From Armatimonadota bacterium (GTDB lineage Bacteria > Armatimonadota > UBA5829 > DTJY01): a stretch of 64,000 nucleotides of DNA. The position numbers were made by a program, and so were the translations under genes. Shown in pieces: positions 1-8,629 of the stretch. The notes under the pieces are model-generated. The model searched no databases. It had not been told where the DNA came from and saw only the letters and a list, made by a program, of their open reading frames with translations. Position 1 is the stretch's first letter. Each line of letters starts with the position of its first letter. The stretch covers positions 62,001 through 126,000 of the forward strand of contig JAGONM010000001.1 in assembly GCA_017993055.1 (NCBI GenBank), in the 5' to 3' direction.

Positions 1-2367
1 GATCCCCGGCGCGCGGACCGGTCGCTCCTCTTCAACACCGAGCATCCGGATCCGAAGGACCCGCTGCACATATTCGGCGTGGATGACGGCACGGGCTACA
101 TCCAGGATGGCAGGAAGTGGCAGTTCGTCAGCACCTACCTGATCTACGGCCAGTGGAAGCAAGCTGTTCTCGGCGGGATTCGGAATCTCGGCTCGGCCTA
201 CGTTGTCACCGGCGACCGAGAGTACGCTCACAAGGCGGCAGTCCTCCTCGACCGAGTGGCCGACCTCTATCCGACTTTCGACTACTTGACTCAAGCCGAT
301 CTCTACGACGGGCGCAACCACAGCAACGGATACATCTCCGTGTGGCACGACGCCTGCGAGGAGACCCGCGAACTGGCGCTCGGCTACGACATGATCTTCG
401 ACGGCATACGAGACGACGAGGCGCTGGTCGCGTTCCTCTCCGGCAAGTCGAAGGCATACGGGCTGGAGAACCCGAAAGCGTCGATCGAGGACATCACTCG
501 CAACATAGAAGACCGAATCCTCCGGGATGCTCTCAAGAACCGGCCGAAGGTCGAGTCGAACTACCCGCGGACCGACGTGACGTATGCCGTCATCGAGGCG
601 GTGCTCGGCTGGCCGGAGCACAAGGAGAAGGTCTACGCGGTTCTCGATCCGATGCTCGAGCGGGCGACGGCGGTTGACGGCGTGACAGGAGAGAAGGGGC
701 TGCCGGGGTACACCTGTTACACGATCCGGGGTGTCGCGAACATGCTGGCGCAGTTCTCGCGACTCGACCCCGGTTTCGTGCGCGACATCCTCAAGCGCCA
801 TCCGCGCGTCCACGACATGTACCGCTTCCACATAGACACATGGTCCTACTGCAGGAACTACCCGCTGATCGGCGACGCGGGCTGGTTCGGCGAAAACATC
901 GAGACCTATGTCGGCATGGACGCCTGGAAGGGCTTCCAGGGCGACCCGAATATGTACTACTTTGTTTTATCGCCCTCGACGTTCAAGCTCCTGTGGGACC
1001 TCTACGAGGTCACCGGCGACACGGGCTTCGTCCAGATGATCTACCTCATGAACGAGAAGAAGCTCGACGGCCTGCCCTACGACCTCTTCTCGGAGGACTC
1101 GGACGCCTTCCGTAAGAAGGTCGGTGACGTGATCTCCAAGGTTGGGCCGTATCCCGAGCAGAAGAGCGTGAACAAGCAGCAGTGGCACCTCGGCATCCTG
1201 CGATCGGGCGGCATTGACACCGGGCGGGCGCTCTGGCTGCTGTACGATGCGTGGGGCGGACACGGTCATGCTAACCACATGACCCTCGGACTCTACGCCA
1301 AGGGACTAGATCTGATGCCCGACTTCGGCTACAAGCCGGTCAACTACGGCGGCTGGGACGCTCCGAAGGCCGTCTGGTACGGCAAATCGGCATCTCATAA
1401 CACCGTGGTCGTGGACGGAGCTGACCACGGCAATGGTTTCGGCGCGACGACGCTGTGGGCGGACGGCAAGCAGTTTCGCGCGATTCGGGCGTCCGGCCCT
1501 CAGCCGACGGGCGGACAGCAGTTCGAGCGTACCGCTGCCTTGATCGATATCTCGGATCGGGATGCCTATATCCTCGACGTATTTCGAGTGGTCGGCGGGA
1601 AGGACCACGCCAAGTTCATGGGCAGCCACTTCGGAAAGATCGCGACGCAGGGTCTGAAGCTCCAGCCGGCTCCCGACTACGGCTACGGAACGCTGATGCG
1701 CAACTTCCATATGGACGGAGCGCCTCAGCCGGGATGGAGCGTGGACTGGAATATCGAGGACCGCTATCACTACATCCCCGAGGGATCGGATGTGCATCTC
1801 AGATACACCGACCTGACCGAGGGTGCTCAGGCATTCACGGCCGAGGCGTGGATCCAGGCGGGCAACTTCAATTCGAACCTCGAGGAGTGGATTCCCCGCG
1901 TCATGACCCGCAGGCAGTCGATGGAGTTGCCACTCGCCTCCACGTTCGTGTCGGTCATCGAGCCGTACGAGAAGAAGTCAAACATCAGGGCGATCCGCAG
2001 GCTGGCACTTCAGACGGCGGATGGAGAGACTTACGGAGACAACTGCGCGGCCGTGGAGGTCCGACTGGCGGATAACCGGCGTGACTTGCTGGTCTCGGTG
2101 GACGTGGAGAACCCGCTCGGACGGATGCCGGCGGTCGGGGTGCTCGCCCAGAAAGACTGGGGCTTGCGCACCGACGCCGAGCTCTGCATGGTGCGGAAGA
2201 ACGCATACGGCGGTGTCAGCCGAATCGCGATCTGCAAAGGCAGCTTCCTGGAGATCGGCGTTGTCTCGATCAAGCTCAAGGGCAAGACCGACTTCATCGA
2301 GATCGCCATCGAGCACGGGCGCATGAGAGTAGTATCCGGCAGCCCGGATAATGTGATCGGGCAATGA
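1..2367 (+). CDS. Heparinase II/III-like polysaccharide lyase (5' end cut by window)
   Basis: The frame is open from base 1, so the GTG at 79 is probably internal and the gene starts outside the window; 788 codons are visible. The product looks like a two-part polysaccharide lyase: an alpha/alpha toroid over roughly the first 380 residues, then a beta-rich heparinase II/III-like half. The segment HGHANHMTLGLYA followed by SASHNTVVVDG matches the conserved His region of that family. Such enzymes cleave uronic-acid polysaccharides by beta-elimination. The stop overlaps the next start in an ATGA, so the two genes are translationally coupled, and L-rhamnose isomerase follows. A rhamnose- and uronate-containing substrate is therefore plausible but inferred. 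Any export signal would lie outside the window. Confidence 0.8.
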   Translation, partial: DPRRADRSLLFNTEHPDPKDPLHIFGVDDGTGYIQDGRKWQFVSTYLIYGQWKQAVLGGIRNLGSAYVVTGDREYAHKAAVLLDRVADLYPTFDYLTQADLYDGRNHSNGYISVWHDACEETRELALGYDMIFDGIRDDEALVAFLSGKSKAYGLENPKASIEDITRNIEDRILRDALKNRPKVESNYPRTDVTYAVIEAVLGWPEHKEKVYAVLDPMLERATAVDGVTGEKGLPGYTCYTIRGVANMLAQFSRLDPGFVRDILKRHPRVHDMYRFHIDTWSYCRNYPLIGDAGWFGENIETYVGMDAWKGFQGDPNMYYFVLSPSTFKLLWDLYEVTGDTGFVQMIYLMNEKKLDGLPYDLFSEDSDAFRKKVGDVISKVGPYPEQKSVNKQQWHLGILRSGGIDTGRALWLLYDAWGGHGHANHMTLGLYAKGLDLMPDFGYKPVNYGGWDAPKAVWYGKSASHNTVVVDGADHGNGFGATTLWADGKQFRAIRASGPQPTGGQQFERTAALIDISDRDAYILDVFRVVGGKDHAKFMGSHFGKIATQGLKLQPAPDYGYGTLMRNFHMDGAPQPGWSVDWNIEDRYHYIPEGSDVHLRYTDLTEGAQAFTAEAWIQAGNFNSNLEEWIPRVMTRRQSMELPLASTFVSVIEPYEKKSNIRAIRRLALQTADGETYGDNCAAVEVRLADNRRDLLVSVDVENPLGRMPAVGVLAQKDWGLRTDAELCMVRKNAYGGVSRIAICKGSFLEIGVVSIKLKGKTDFIEIAIEHGRMRVVSGSPDNVIGQ

Positions 2368-3272
2368 CACCGACACGGCGGGAATTCCTGAAGCAGACGG
2401 CGGGCCTGCTTGTTGCGGGCACGGGGATCGCCGCCACGGCGGGATGTAAAGGGAAGAACATGACATCAGAGATCATCAAGCTCCCGGCGAGCTACTACCG
2501 GCAGTTCGACGCCGACTTCAAGCTCGATGTGCCGGGCGAGGGATACGGCGGATGGAATAAGGCGGATATCGAGATCTCGCGCGAGCACACGGCACTCGTC
2601 GTGATGCACGCATGGGATATGGGCACGCGGAAGGAGTTCCCGGGCTGGCACCGGGCCGTCGAGTACATCCCGAGAGCCGATGCGATCTGCCGTACCGTCT
2701 TCCCGAAGCTGCTGTCGGCGGTGCGAGAGTCGGGGTTACACCTGTTCCACGTCGTCGGCGGGGGCGACTACTACAGTGACCTCCCCGGCTACAAGCGTGC
2801 GGTCAAGATCGCGGGCCCCGACCCACCTCCCCTCGACTCCGCTAAGTCCGACCCGGTTCTTCAGCGGCTGAACGAGTTCCGGGGCGAGCACGTCTTCGTC
2901 GGCAGGCACAACGAGGCCGACGTGAAGCGCGGCTTCGAGCGGCTCGACTTCGCACCGCAGGCCCGACCTCAGGGCGATGAGGGTATCGCGGAGAACGCGC
3001 ACCAGCTCCACGCGCTCTGCAGGGACGCCGGCGTGAACCACCTGATCTACGCCGGGTTCGCGATCAACTGGTGCCTGCTGATGTCGCCCGGCGGGATGCT
3101 CGACATGTCCCGGCGCGGATACATGTGCTCGGTGATCCGTAACGCGACGACGGCGGTCGAGAACCGGGAGTCGGCGCGCACCCAATCGCACAAGGAAGAG
3201 GCCCTCTGGCGCGTCGCCCTCGCATACGGATTCGTCTTCGATGCGGATGATCTGGTGGGCGCGATTCGCTGA
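2364..3272 (+). CDS. Tat-exported isochorismatase-like cysteine hydrolase
   Basis: The 302-residue product has an isochorismatase/nicotinamidase fold. Candidate catalytic residues are Asp85 (in MHAWDMG) and nucleophile Cys237 (in GFAINWCLLM, matching the family's G-[VIF]-x-T/I-x-x-C motif). The N-terminus is a twin-arginine signal (TRREFLK, residues 4-10) followed by a hydrophobic stretch and a lipobox-like AGC with Cys28, so the protein is probably a folded, lipid-anchored export product. Family members are usually cytoplasmic hydrolases of amides or vinyl ethers; the substrate here is unknown. The start overlaps the upstream lyase stop (ATGA). Confidence 0.8.
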   Translation: MTPTRREFLKQTAGLLVAGTGIAATAGCKGKNMTSEIIKLPASYYRQFDADFKLDVPGEGYGGWNKADIEISREHTALVVMHAWDMGTRKEFPGWHRAVEYIPRADAICRTVFPKLLSAVRESGLHLFHVVGGGDYYSDLPGYKRAVKIAGPDPPPLDSAKSDPVLQRLNEFRGEHVFVGRHNEADVKRGFERLDFAPQARPQGDEGIAENAHQLHALCRDAGVNHLIYAGFAINWCLLMSPGGMLDMSRRGYMCSVIRNATTAVENRESARTQSHKEEALWRVALAYGFVFDADDLVGAIR

Positions 3273-3340
3273 CGCCGGGCAGGATTGGACTCGCTTGACG
3301 TCGAACCTCTCGATGAAACACGCAGCGAAAGGAAACCACC

Positions 3341-4579
3341 ATGACCGACAGATACAGAGCTGAGTTTGAACTCCTCGCGGAGCGGCTTACCGACCGCGGG
3401 CTGGATGTCAACAGGATCAAGCAACGGCTGAAAGATCAGAAGATCGAGACCCCATCCTGGGGCTACTCGAACGCAGGGACCAGATTCGGGACCTTCAGGC
3501 AGGACGGAGCGGCGTTTTCCATCGAGGAGAAGGTCGCCGACGCGGCGCAGATCCACAAGTTCACCGGAGTCGCGCCGACGGTCGCCGTGCACGTCCTCTG
3601 GGACTTTCCGAACGGGCTCGACGACTGCAAGAACCTCGCGTCATATGCCGACTCACTAGGCGTGAAGATCGGCGCGATCAACCCCAACGTCTTCCAGAAC
3701 CAGGTCTACGCGTTCGGAAGCATTACCAATGAGGACCCGGCAGTCCGCAAGATGGCGATCGACCACATGATCGACTCCGTCGAGATCGGCAAGATGGTCG
3801 GCTCCGACGTGCTCTCCCTCTGGTTCGCGGACGGCACGGACTACCCCGGCCAGGGCGACTTCCGGCGCAGGAAGCAGTACGCCACCGAGTCGCTGCGGGC
3901 CGTCTACAACGCGATGCCGCCGAACATGCGAATGGTGATCGAGTACAAGCCGTTCGAGCCGGGATTCTACCACACCGACATCGCCGACTGGGGCATGTCT
4001 TACAGTCTCTGTCAGAAGTGCGGCGATCGCGCCCACGTGCTGGTAGACTTGGGCCACCACCTCCAGGGAACGAACATCGAGCACATCGTGGCATTCCTGC
4101 TCGACGAGGAGCGGCTCGGCGGATTCCACTTCAACAACCACAAGTATGCCGACGACGACCTCACCGTCGGCTCGATCAATCCCTACGAGTTGTTCCTGAT
4201 CTACAATGAGCTAGCCAAGGCCGAGGACGCCCCGAACGGCAACCCGCCGGTAGCCTATATGGTGGATCAGTGCCATATCTCCAAGCAGAGAATGGACGCC
4301 ATGATTCAGACGGTGGAGCACATCCAGACCGCCTATGCGAAGGCTCTCTGCATCGACCGCCGGAAGCTCTATGCGGCGCAGTTGGCGAACGACATCGTCA
4401 GCGCCGAGATCTGCTTGACCGAGGCGTTCAACACCGACGTCAGCCCACTGCTGAAGGTCGTCCGCGAGGAGATGGGCATCGACCCGAACCCGCTGGAGGC
4501 GTTCCGGGCATCGGGCTACTGGGCCAAGGTAAGCAAGGAGCGCGCGGGCCGCAAGGGCGGCGGCGGCGTGGGAGCATAG
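3341..4579 (+). CDS. rhaI: L-rhamnose isomerase (RhaI type)
   Basis: The 412-residue TIM-barrel sugar isomerase interconverts L-rhamnose and L-rhamnulose in the cytoplasm. Signature segments of the Pseudomonas/Streptomyces RhaI type are visible: PSWGYSNAGTRFG near residue 40, VLVDLGHHLQGTN, GGFHFNNHKYADDDL (metal and substrate region) and the C-terminal EAFRASGYW. Length and order of these blocks match the family. GAAAGGA lies just upstream of ATG 3341. It lies 68 nt after the cysteine hydrolase and ends at a strong hairpin. No rhaA-type isomerase, kinase or aldolase is seen nearby, so the rest of the pathway is elsewhere. Confidence 0.88.
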   Translation: MTDRYRAEFELLAERLTDRGLDVNRIKQRLKDQKIETPSWGYSNAGTRFGTFRQDGAAFSIEEKVADAAQIHKFTGVAPTVAVHVLWDFPNGLDDCKNLASYADSLGVKIGAINPNVFQNQVYAFGSITNEDPAVRKMAIDHMIDSVEIGKMVGSDVLSLWFADGTDYPGQGDFRRRKQYATESLRAVYNAMPPNMRMVIEYKPFEPGFYHTDIADWGMSYSLCQKCGDRAHVLVDLGHHLQGTNIEHIVAFLLDEERLGGFHFNNHKYADDDLTVGSINPYELFLIYNELAKAEDAPNGNPPVAYMVDQCHISKQRMDAMIQTVEHIQTAYAKALCIDRRKLYAAQLANDIVSAEICLTEAFNTDVSPLLKVVREEMGIDPNPLEAFRASGYWAKVSKERAGRKGGGGVGA

Positions 4580-4605
4580 GCTCGGACTCGTCTGACAGGA
4601 TATGA

Positions 4606-4641
4606 CAAGAGAGGTGGAGTCGGCTGACTCCACCTCTCTTG
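4606..4641. terminator. Bidirectional hairpin terminator between convergent genes
   Basis: A perfect 16-bp stem (4606-4621 with 4626-4641) has a 4-nt loop. It sits 27 nt after rhaI and 28 nt beyond the end of the opposing GHL10 gene, so it can serve both transcripts. Confidence 0.85.
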
Positions 4642-4668
4642 CGTTTCCAGTATTCGGTTACCAGCAGC

Positions 4669-7600
4669 TCATGGCCACAGGTCACCGTCGCCTCTCGGGC
4701 GGATCAGGCGGATCGCATCACCCCCTAGCATCTCGACTGCGCTGATGCCCGTGATCTTGACATAGTCATTGAGTTCGGGCGGAGTCGTAAACCTCGTGGT
4801 GTCTACCTTGACTCCCACATAGCCGGACCCATCATTCAAGAGCGAGCCGTCGTTGATGTAGCAGTAGCCCGTCCCCGAGTAGGTCACTCTGCCTGTTGTT
4901 GTGATCAGCAGGCCGATGTTGTTTACACCCACAGCGCCGGTGATGCCGGGAGTGTAGGCATTGAGCGCCGAACCGCCCAGGTCGCGGTTGATGACGTTAC
5001 TCGGATCAGGATTGCCTCCCCCTATCGCCGTGAAGCCGATCACGTCAGCCACGGTCAGCACGCGCTCTCCGCCGATCGTCTGGATAATGCCGCCCACGTT
5101 GCCGACATAGCCTTGAGTCGGTGGAAGACCGGCTACCCGGATTCCTGCCGTATGATCGCCCGGATCATTCTCGCAGATGTAGAAGAACGTGTTGAAGTTG
5201 GCGCTGACGACCTTGCCGTTAAGGATGACCGGCGTGCCGTCCGGGTTGTTCTTGGCCTGAGGGATCGTGGCGAAGACGGTGGCGGCCTGGATGCCGTCGG
5301 ATGATGCCGGATCGCTCCATGAGCCTGCGCCGTTCAGCGCCTTGACCGCGACGTAGTAGGTCCGGCCGGAGATCAAGCTCAGGCCGGCGGTCGTAACCTC
5401 GGTATCCGTCTCGGCGCTGGTCCAGCCGAGGACGTCCGTTCCGCCGGAGGTCGTCCCTACCGCGTACCGATACTCAGTTACTCCGGAATCCGGGTCGGAG
5501 CCGGTCCAGCCGGCATGCAACTGGCCGGACGCATCAGTGTAAGCGCCGTCGTCCGTGACGCCGACGACCGGAGGCGTATTGTCGTACTTGAACGGACCGA
5601 TATCAAGGGTGCCGTTCGGTACGCCGTCGCCGTTGCAGCTCTGGAGGTGCAGGTAGAAGACCCCCGGATCCTCGCACGAAGCGCCGTAAGTATCGGACCC
5701 CCAATGCTCTTCACCGCCGGTAAACGTATAGGTCGGGCTGTTGTTCCACGCTACGCGGTAGTACTCCCTGAGGCCGATGCCGAAGCCGTCGGTCGCCGAG
5801 AATGTGAACAAGCTCGTATCGTACCAGGTGTTGGTGCTCCTGTCGCAGGTCACATTCTCCGCGCTCGGAGGCTGAGGCAGCGTGTAGCAGTTGATCGGAT
5901 CGGTCTGCGGCGAAACGTTGTTCGACGTGTCCACGGCCGCAACGCGGTACGTATACTGCGCGTTCGCCAGCAGACCGGTGCTGGAAGCGTAGAGAGTCGG
6001 GACCGTCGTGAAGTTGACGGCGCCGCGGTAGACCTTGTACCCGGATATCCCCTTGTTGTCAGTAGAGGCGTTCCATGCCAGGTCCACCCGGCTGGTGGTA
6101 ACGCCGGTGACGCGGAAGTTGGTCGGAGTCGTGGGCGGCTCGAAGTCCGCGTTCGACTCCCACTTGATCGCATCCGCGATCACATTGACCGTCGAGCCGA
6201 CGTTGGTGTTGCTGAGACGAACATAACCGCTCGTGCCCGCGTTGAACGTCTTGGTGGAAACCAGCGGGATCCACTGGCTGCCGTTGGTTGTCTGGTCACA
6301 GTATACCGTCTGCGAACCGCCGGCCCACTGGACGTAGTACGGTGCATTCGTCGCCCGGTTCGCTCCCTGCACCCACCAGGCATACACATTGTAGCTTCCC
6401 GGGGTGATTATCGTCGGCGTCCAGGTACATGTCTTACCCTGCACGGCTCCCGAACAATAGCGGTAGTCGGTCGCCCACTGGCCGGTATACGAACTGGTGA
6501 TCCAGCTTCCCGAGAAAGCGATACCGCTGGGGTCGGCGTTGTCTTTGATGATATCGGCGGGAACGTCATATCCGGTGGTCGTGAACACGTAGTCAGTTGA
6601 GGTAGACGTTGCGTTGGCGCAGTCCTTCGATATCACGCGGTAGTGATAAGGTGTGTTGGCCGTAAGGTTGAGAATCTGAACCGAATGGCTCGTCTTCGGC
6701 AGGGTGTTCTCAGTCGTAGTGTTGCCGTAGCCGGTGGTAAGGCCGTACTGCACCTGGCTGGTGGCCGGTTCATCCGTGGTCCAGGTTATAACGGCATTCG
6801 TCGCCTGAATCTGCGTGGCCTGAACGTTGGAGATCACCGGTGGGATGCCGTCCGGGACCAAGGTGACGTCCCGGGGGGCAACCGTCCCGGCGGTTATCGC
6901 GACGCCGGAGATGACCTGAGTGACATACCCGCACTTCGAGACCGTGATGGTGTAGGTGCCGGGAGTCACGTCAACGATCCCGAAGAAGCCGGTGCCGTCA
7001 GTGGTGGTGGACAGGCTCGTGCCGTTGATGCTGACCTGCGCACCGTAGATCACGATGCTCGAGGGATTGGTGATCGTGCCCATGAGGATGCCCTTGGTCG
7101 GGCTGCTCTTCCAACTCATGGCCGCCGTAGACGTGAATGAAGAGAACGGCCCCGCCAGCAGAGCGTCTCGGTGAGCCGTCGTAGCACAGGCATAACTGTA
7201 CATCGCGACTCCGGGATTGCCGGCGGTCAGCGCGTTGTTCACCTGCCAGGCGGTATTCTCCGCCGAGTTCCCGCACGTGTCCTGGCCGGGATACACATGG
7301 CGGCCGAATGCATCAGCGGCATTCGCCAGGTTGTTGCTGGTCCAGGTGCTGTTCGAAGTCGTGTAGTTCATCGGGCACACGTAGTCAATGTAGTGCCCTT
7401 CGGTCCACGCGTTCCAGTCCTGCAGGTAATCTCTCTCTCCGGTTAGCGCGGTCTTCCAGACCGATGCCGCAACCTTGACGTGAGGCTTGACAGCCATTGT
7501 CTTGCAGTACATCTGCTTCACGAAGGCGCTGATCTGGGCTCTGCGCCAGTCGGTCCAAGTCGGGTCTCCCGCACTTGGCGAACCGGTTCGGCCGTACTCC

Positions 7601-8208
7601 TTGTTGAAACGGCTCACCGCGTAGGGATTGTAGCCCCAGTCGGTGCCGGCATACCGGATGCGGTCGAAGTGGATGCCGTCTATATCGTAGTTGGTGACGA
7701 TCTCCATGTAGGCGTCTACCAGCCACTTCATCGCGGCCGGATGGCCCGGATCGAGGAAACTCTCGGTCCCCGCGTAAATCGCGCCGCCGCTGGTTTGACT
7801 CAGCCAGTCGGGGTGGACGTTGTAGACGTGCTCGGGCCACGGTGCCGGGTTGATCTGCGTCCAACAGCGATAGGTGCAGACCCAGGCATGCACCTCCAAC
7901 CCCTGAGCATGAGCTTTTGTTATGACGTCGGCGAGGGCGTCATATCCCTCCTGAACGTTCGTCGCTCTCGGGAAGTAACTGGAGATGTAGTAGGAGTCCG
8001 CAACCTTCGAGACCTGGACGATGATGGCGTTGCAGTTGCAGGACCTGATGAAGTTGACGGTGGCCGTAGTCTGGTCAGGGTTGAAGAAACCGTTGTGCCA
8101 GGCATCAGCCCAGTAGGCCCGAAACTGATTGCTGTGCGCGGCCGGCGCAGTCATCAGTACCGCCAGCATTGATAGCGCGACGAGTAGAATAGCATGTCGC
8201 TTGTTCAA
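4669..8208 (-). CDS. Secreted multidomain GHL10 (DUF187-type) glycosyl hydrolase-like protein
   Basis: The 1179-residue product begins at TTG 8208, with GGGGAGG seven bases upstream, and has a Sec signal peptide (residues 1-26). A GHL10/DUF187 TIM barrel spans about 28-330, with the conserved DIDGIHFDRIRY segment. Then come a carboxypeptidase-regulatory-like beta domain (about 375-455), an FnIII domain, a golvesin-like domain (about 545-680), two more FnIII-like domains, and a C-terminal tandem OB-like module (about 965-1179). The catalytic domain suggests action on extracellular or cell-wall glycan. The C-terminal module recurs in the propeller protein at 48259-52065. There is no PEP-CTERM tail. 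The substrate cannot be predicted. Confidence 0.85.
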   Translation of the reverse strand: MNKRHAILLVALSMLAVLMTAPAAHSNQFRAYWADAWHNGFFNPDQTTATVNFIRSCNCNAIIVQVSKVADSYYISSYFPRATNVQEGYDALADVITKAHAQGLEVHAWVCTYRCWTQINPAPWPEHVYNVHPDWLSQTSGGAIYAGTESFLDPGHPAAMKWLVDAYMEIVTNYDIDGIHFDRIRYAGTDWGYNPYAVSRFNKEYGRTGSPSAGDPTWTDWRRAQISAFVKQMYCKTMAVKPHVKVAASVWKTALTGERDYLQDWNAWTEGHYIDYVCPMNYTTSNSTWTSNNLANAADAFGRHVYPGQDTCGNSAENTAWQVNNALTAGNPGVAMYSYACATTAHRDALLAGPFSSFTSTAAMSWKSSPTKGILMGTITNPSSIVIYGAQVSINGTSLSTTTDGTGFFGIVDVTPGTYTITVSKCGYVTQVISGVAITAGTVAPRDVTLVPDGIPPVISNVQATQIQATNAVITWTTDEPATSQVQYGLTTGYGNTTTENTLPKTSHSVQILNLTANTPYHYRVISKDCANATSTSTDYVFTTTGYDVPADIIKDNADPSGIAFSGSWITSSYTGQWATDYRYCSGAVQGKTCTWTPTIITPGSYNVYAWWVQGANRATNAPYYVQWAGGSQTVYCDQTTNGSQWIPLVSTKTFNAGTSGYVRLSNTNVGSTVNVIADAIKWESNADFEPPTTPTNFRVTGVTTSRVDLAWNASTDNKGISGYKVYRGAVNFTTVPTLYASSTGLLANAQYTYRVAAVDTSNNVSPQTDPINCYTLPQPPSAENVTCDRSTNTWYDTSLFTFSATDGFGIGLREYYRVAWNNSPTYTFTGGEEHWGSDTYGASCEDPGVFYLHLQSCNGDGVPNGTLDIGPFKYDNTPPVVGVTDDGAYTDASGQLHAGWTGSDPDSGVTEYRYAVGTTSGGTDVLGWTSAETDTEVTTAGLSLISGRTYYVAVKALNGAGSWSDPASSDGIQAATVFATIPQAKNNPDGTPVILNGKVVSANFNTFFYICENDPGDHTAGIRVAGLPPTQGYVGNVGGIIQTIGGERVLTVADVIGFTAIGGGNPDPSNVINRDLGGSALNAYTPGITGAVGVNNIGLLITTTGRVTYSGTGYCYINDGSLLNDGSGYVGVKVDTTRFTTPPELNDYVKITGISAVEMLGGDAIRLIRPRGDGDLWP

Positions 8209-8356
8209 CCTGAATCCTCCCCTTGGTGCTTACTCAGTGAGCCCGGATCGCATCGGCAAGCCATCCAGTAACCTGACTGCCTTTTGACCGGCCAGGTTCA
8301 GTATTTCTGATTATCGGCAGGCGGACCCGACGAGCATCAGGCTCTGCAGGGGCACG
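8209..8356 (-). other. Second half of the GHL10 5' leader
   Basis: This 148-nt non-coding stretch lies between the leader terminator and the TTG start at 8208. I see several short inverted segments (for example AACCTG...CAGGTT across about 8259-8297) but could not match them to a known riboswitch class. No convincing second promoter is visible, so expression of the downstream gene may depend on read-through of the terminator. Confidence 0.4.
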
Positions 8357-8393
8357 AAAAAACGCGGCTTCGGCAACACTGAGGCCGTGGCCG
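8357..8393 (-). terminator. Intrinsic terminator inside the 5' leader
   Basis: On the minus strand, a 10-bp stem with one mismatch (8384-8393 with 8365-8374) and a 9-nt loop is followed by two bases and then six U (8362-8357). It is well formed, and it lies upstream of the GHL10 coding region, not after a gene. Confidence 0.75.
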
Positions 8394-8462
8394 AATCTGG
8401 GGGGCGTCTTGCGCGGATCCTGCCCTGGAGCCCGAGTTCGAACTGTCCCACACGCGACTCCT
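8357..8462 (-). ncRNA. Candidate small RNA or attenuated leader (about 106 nt)
   Basis: A near-consensus promoter at 8469-8497 predicts a transcript starting near 8462, and a strong intrinsic terminator ends at 8357. Together they define a transcription unit of about 106 nt with no good open frame. It could be a stand-alone small RNA or the terminated form of the leader of the GHL10 gene, which starts 148 nt further on. I do not recognise the RNA family: the SRP core (GGAA loop, AGCAGCC) and tmRNA hallmarks are absent. Confidence 0.5.
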
Positions 8463-8468
8463 ACGTTC

Positions 8469-8497
8469 ATTCTATCCGCACACGCCCGAACTGTCAA
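8469..8497 (-). promoter_or_regulatory. Sigma-70 promoter, divergent from the one at 8551
   Basis: On the minus strand, TTGACA (8497-8492) is separated from TAGAAT (8474-8469) by 17 bases. The predicted start is near 8462, giving the GHL10 gene a leader of about 250 nt. Its -35 is 53 bases from the -35 of the plus-strand promoter, a back-to-back arrangement. Confidence 0.75.
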
Positions 8498-8550
8498 TCA
8501 AACTGGGCAAAACAGGTATTTTTACCAGGCCCGACGCCCGCGCCGGAGGT

Positions 8551-8579
8551 TTGACAGGCGGTTCGGGCTTTGCTAAGAT
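8551..8579 (+). promoter_or_regulatory. Extended -10 sigma-70 promoter of the lyxose-isomerase-like gene
   Basis: TTGACA (8551-8556), 17 bases, then TAAGAT (8574-8579) with an extended -10 TGC directly before it. The predicted start is near 8586, about 44 nt before ATG 8630. Its position rules out the upstream TTG at 8570, which lies inside the promoter. Confidence 0.8.
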
Positions 8580-8629
8580 GCGCTTGCGGAAACACCGAAA
8601 CATCGGACAGAAATGTGGGGGGCGAACCG

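Noticed and set aside
341-365. TGGCACG...CTGC resembling a sigma-54 site in the lyase gene
   Set aside because: It is inside coding sequence, does not precede a gene start and deviates at the -12 element. A similar site in purQ near 16710 was rejected for the same reason.
5515-6600. 361-codon plus-strand open frame
   Set aside because: It lies opposite the GHL10 gene, with no start signal or domain, so it is a shadow.
8357-8462. Signal recognition particle RNA
   Set aside because: The opening bases look vaguely similar, but the GGAA tetraloop and the AGCAGCC segment of helix 8 are absent.
8234-8497. 87-codon minus-strand frame in the 421-nt gap
   Set aside because: Its 5' end overlaps the promoter at 8469-8497, and it has no ribosome-binding site or family match. 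It also runs through the leader terminator.
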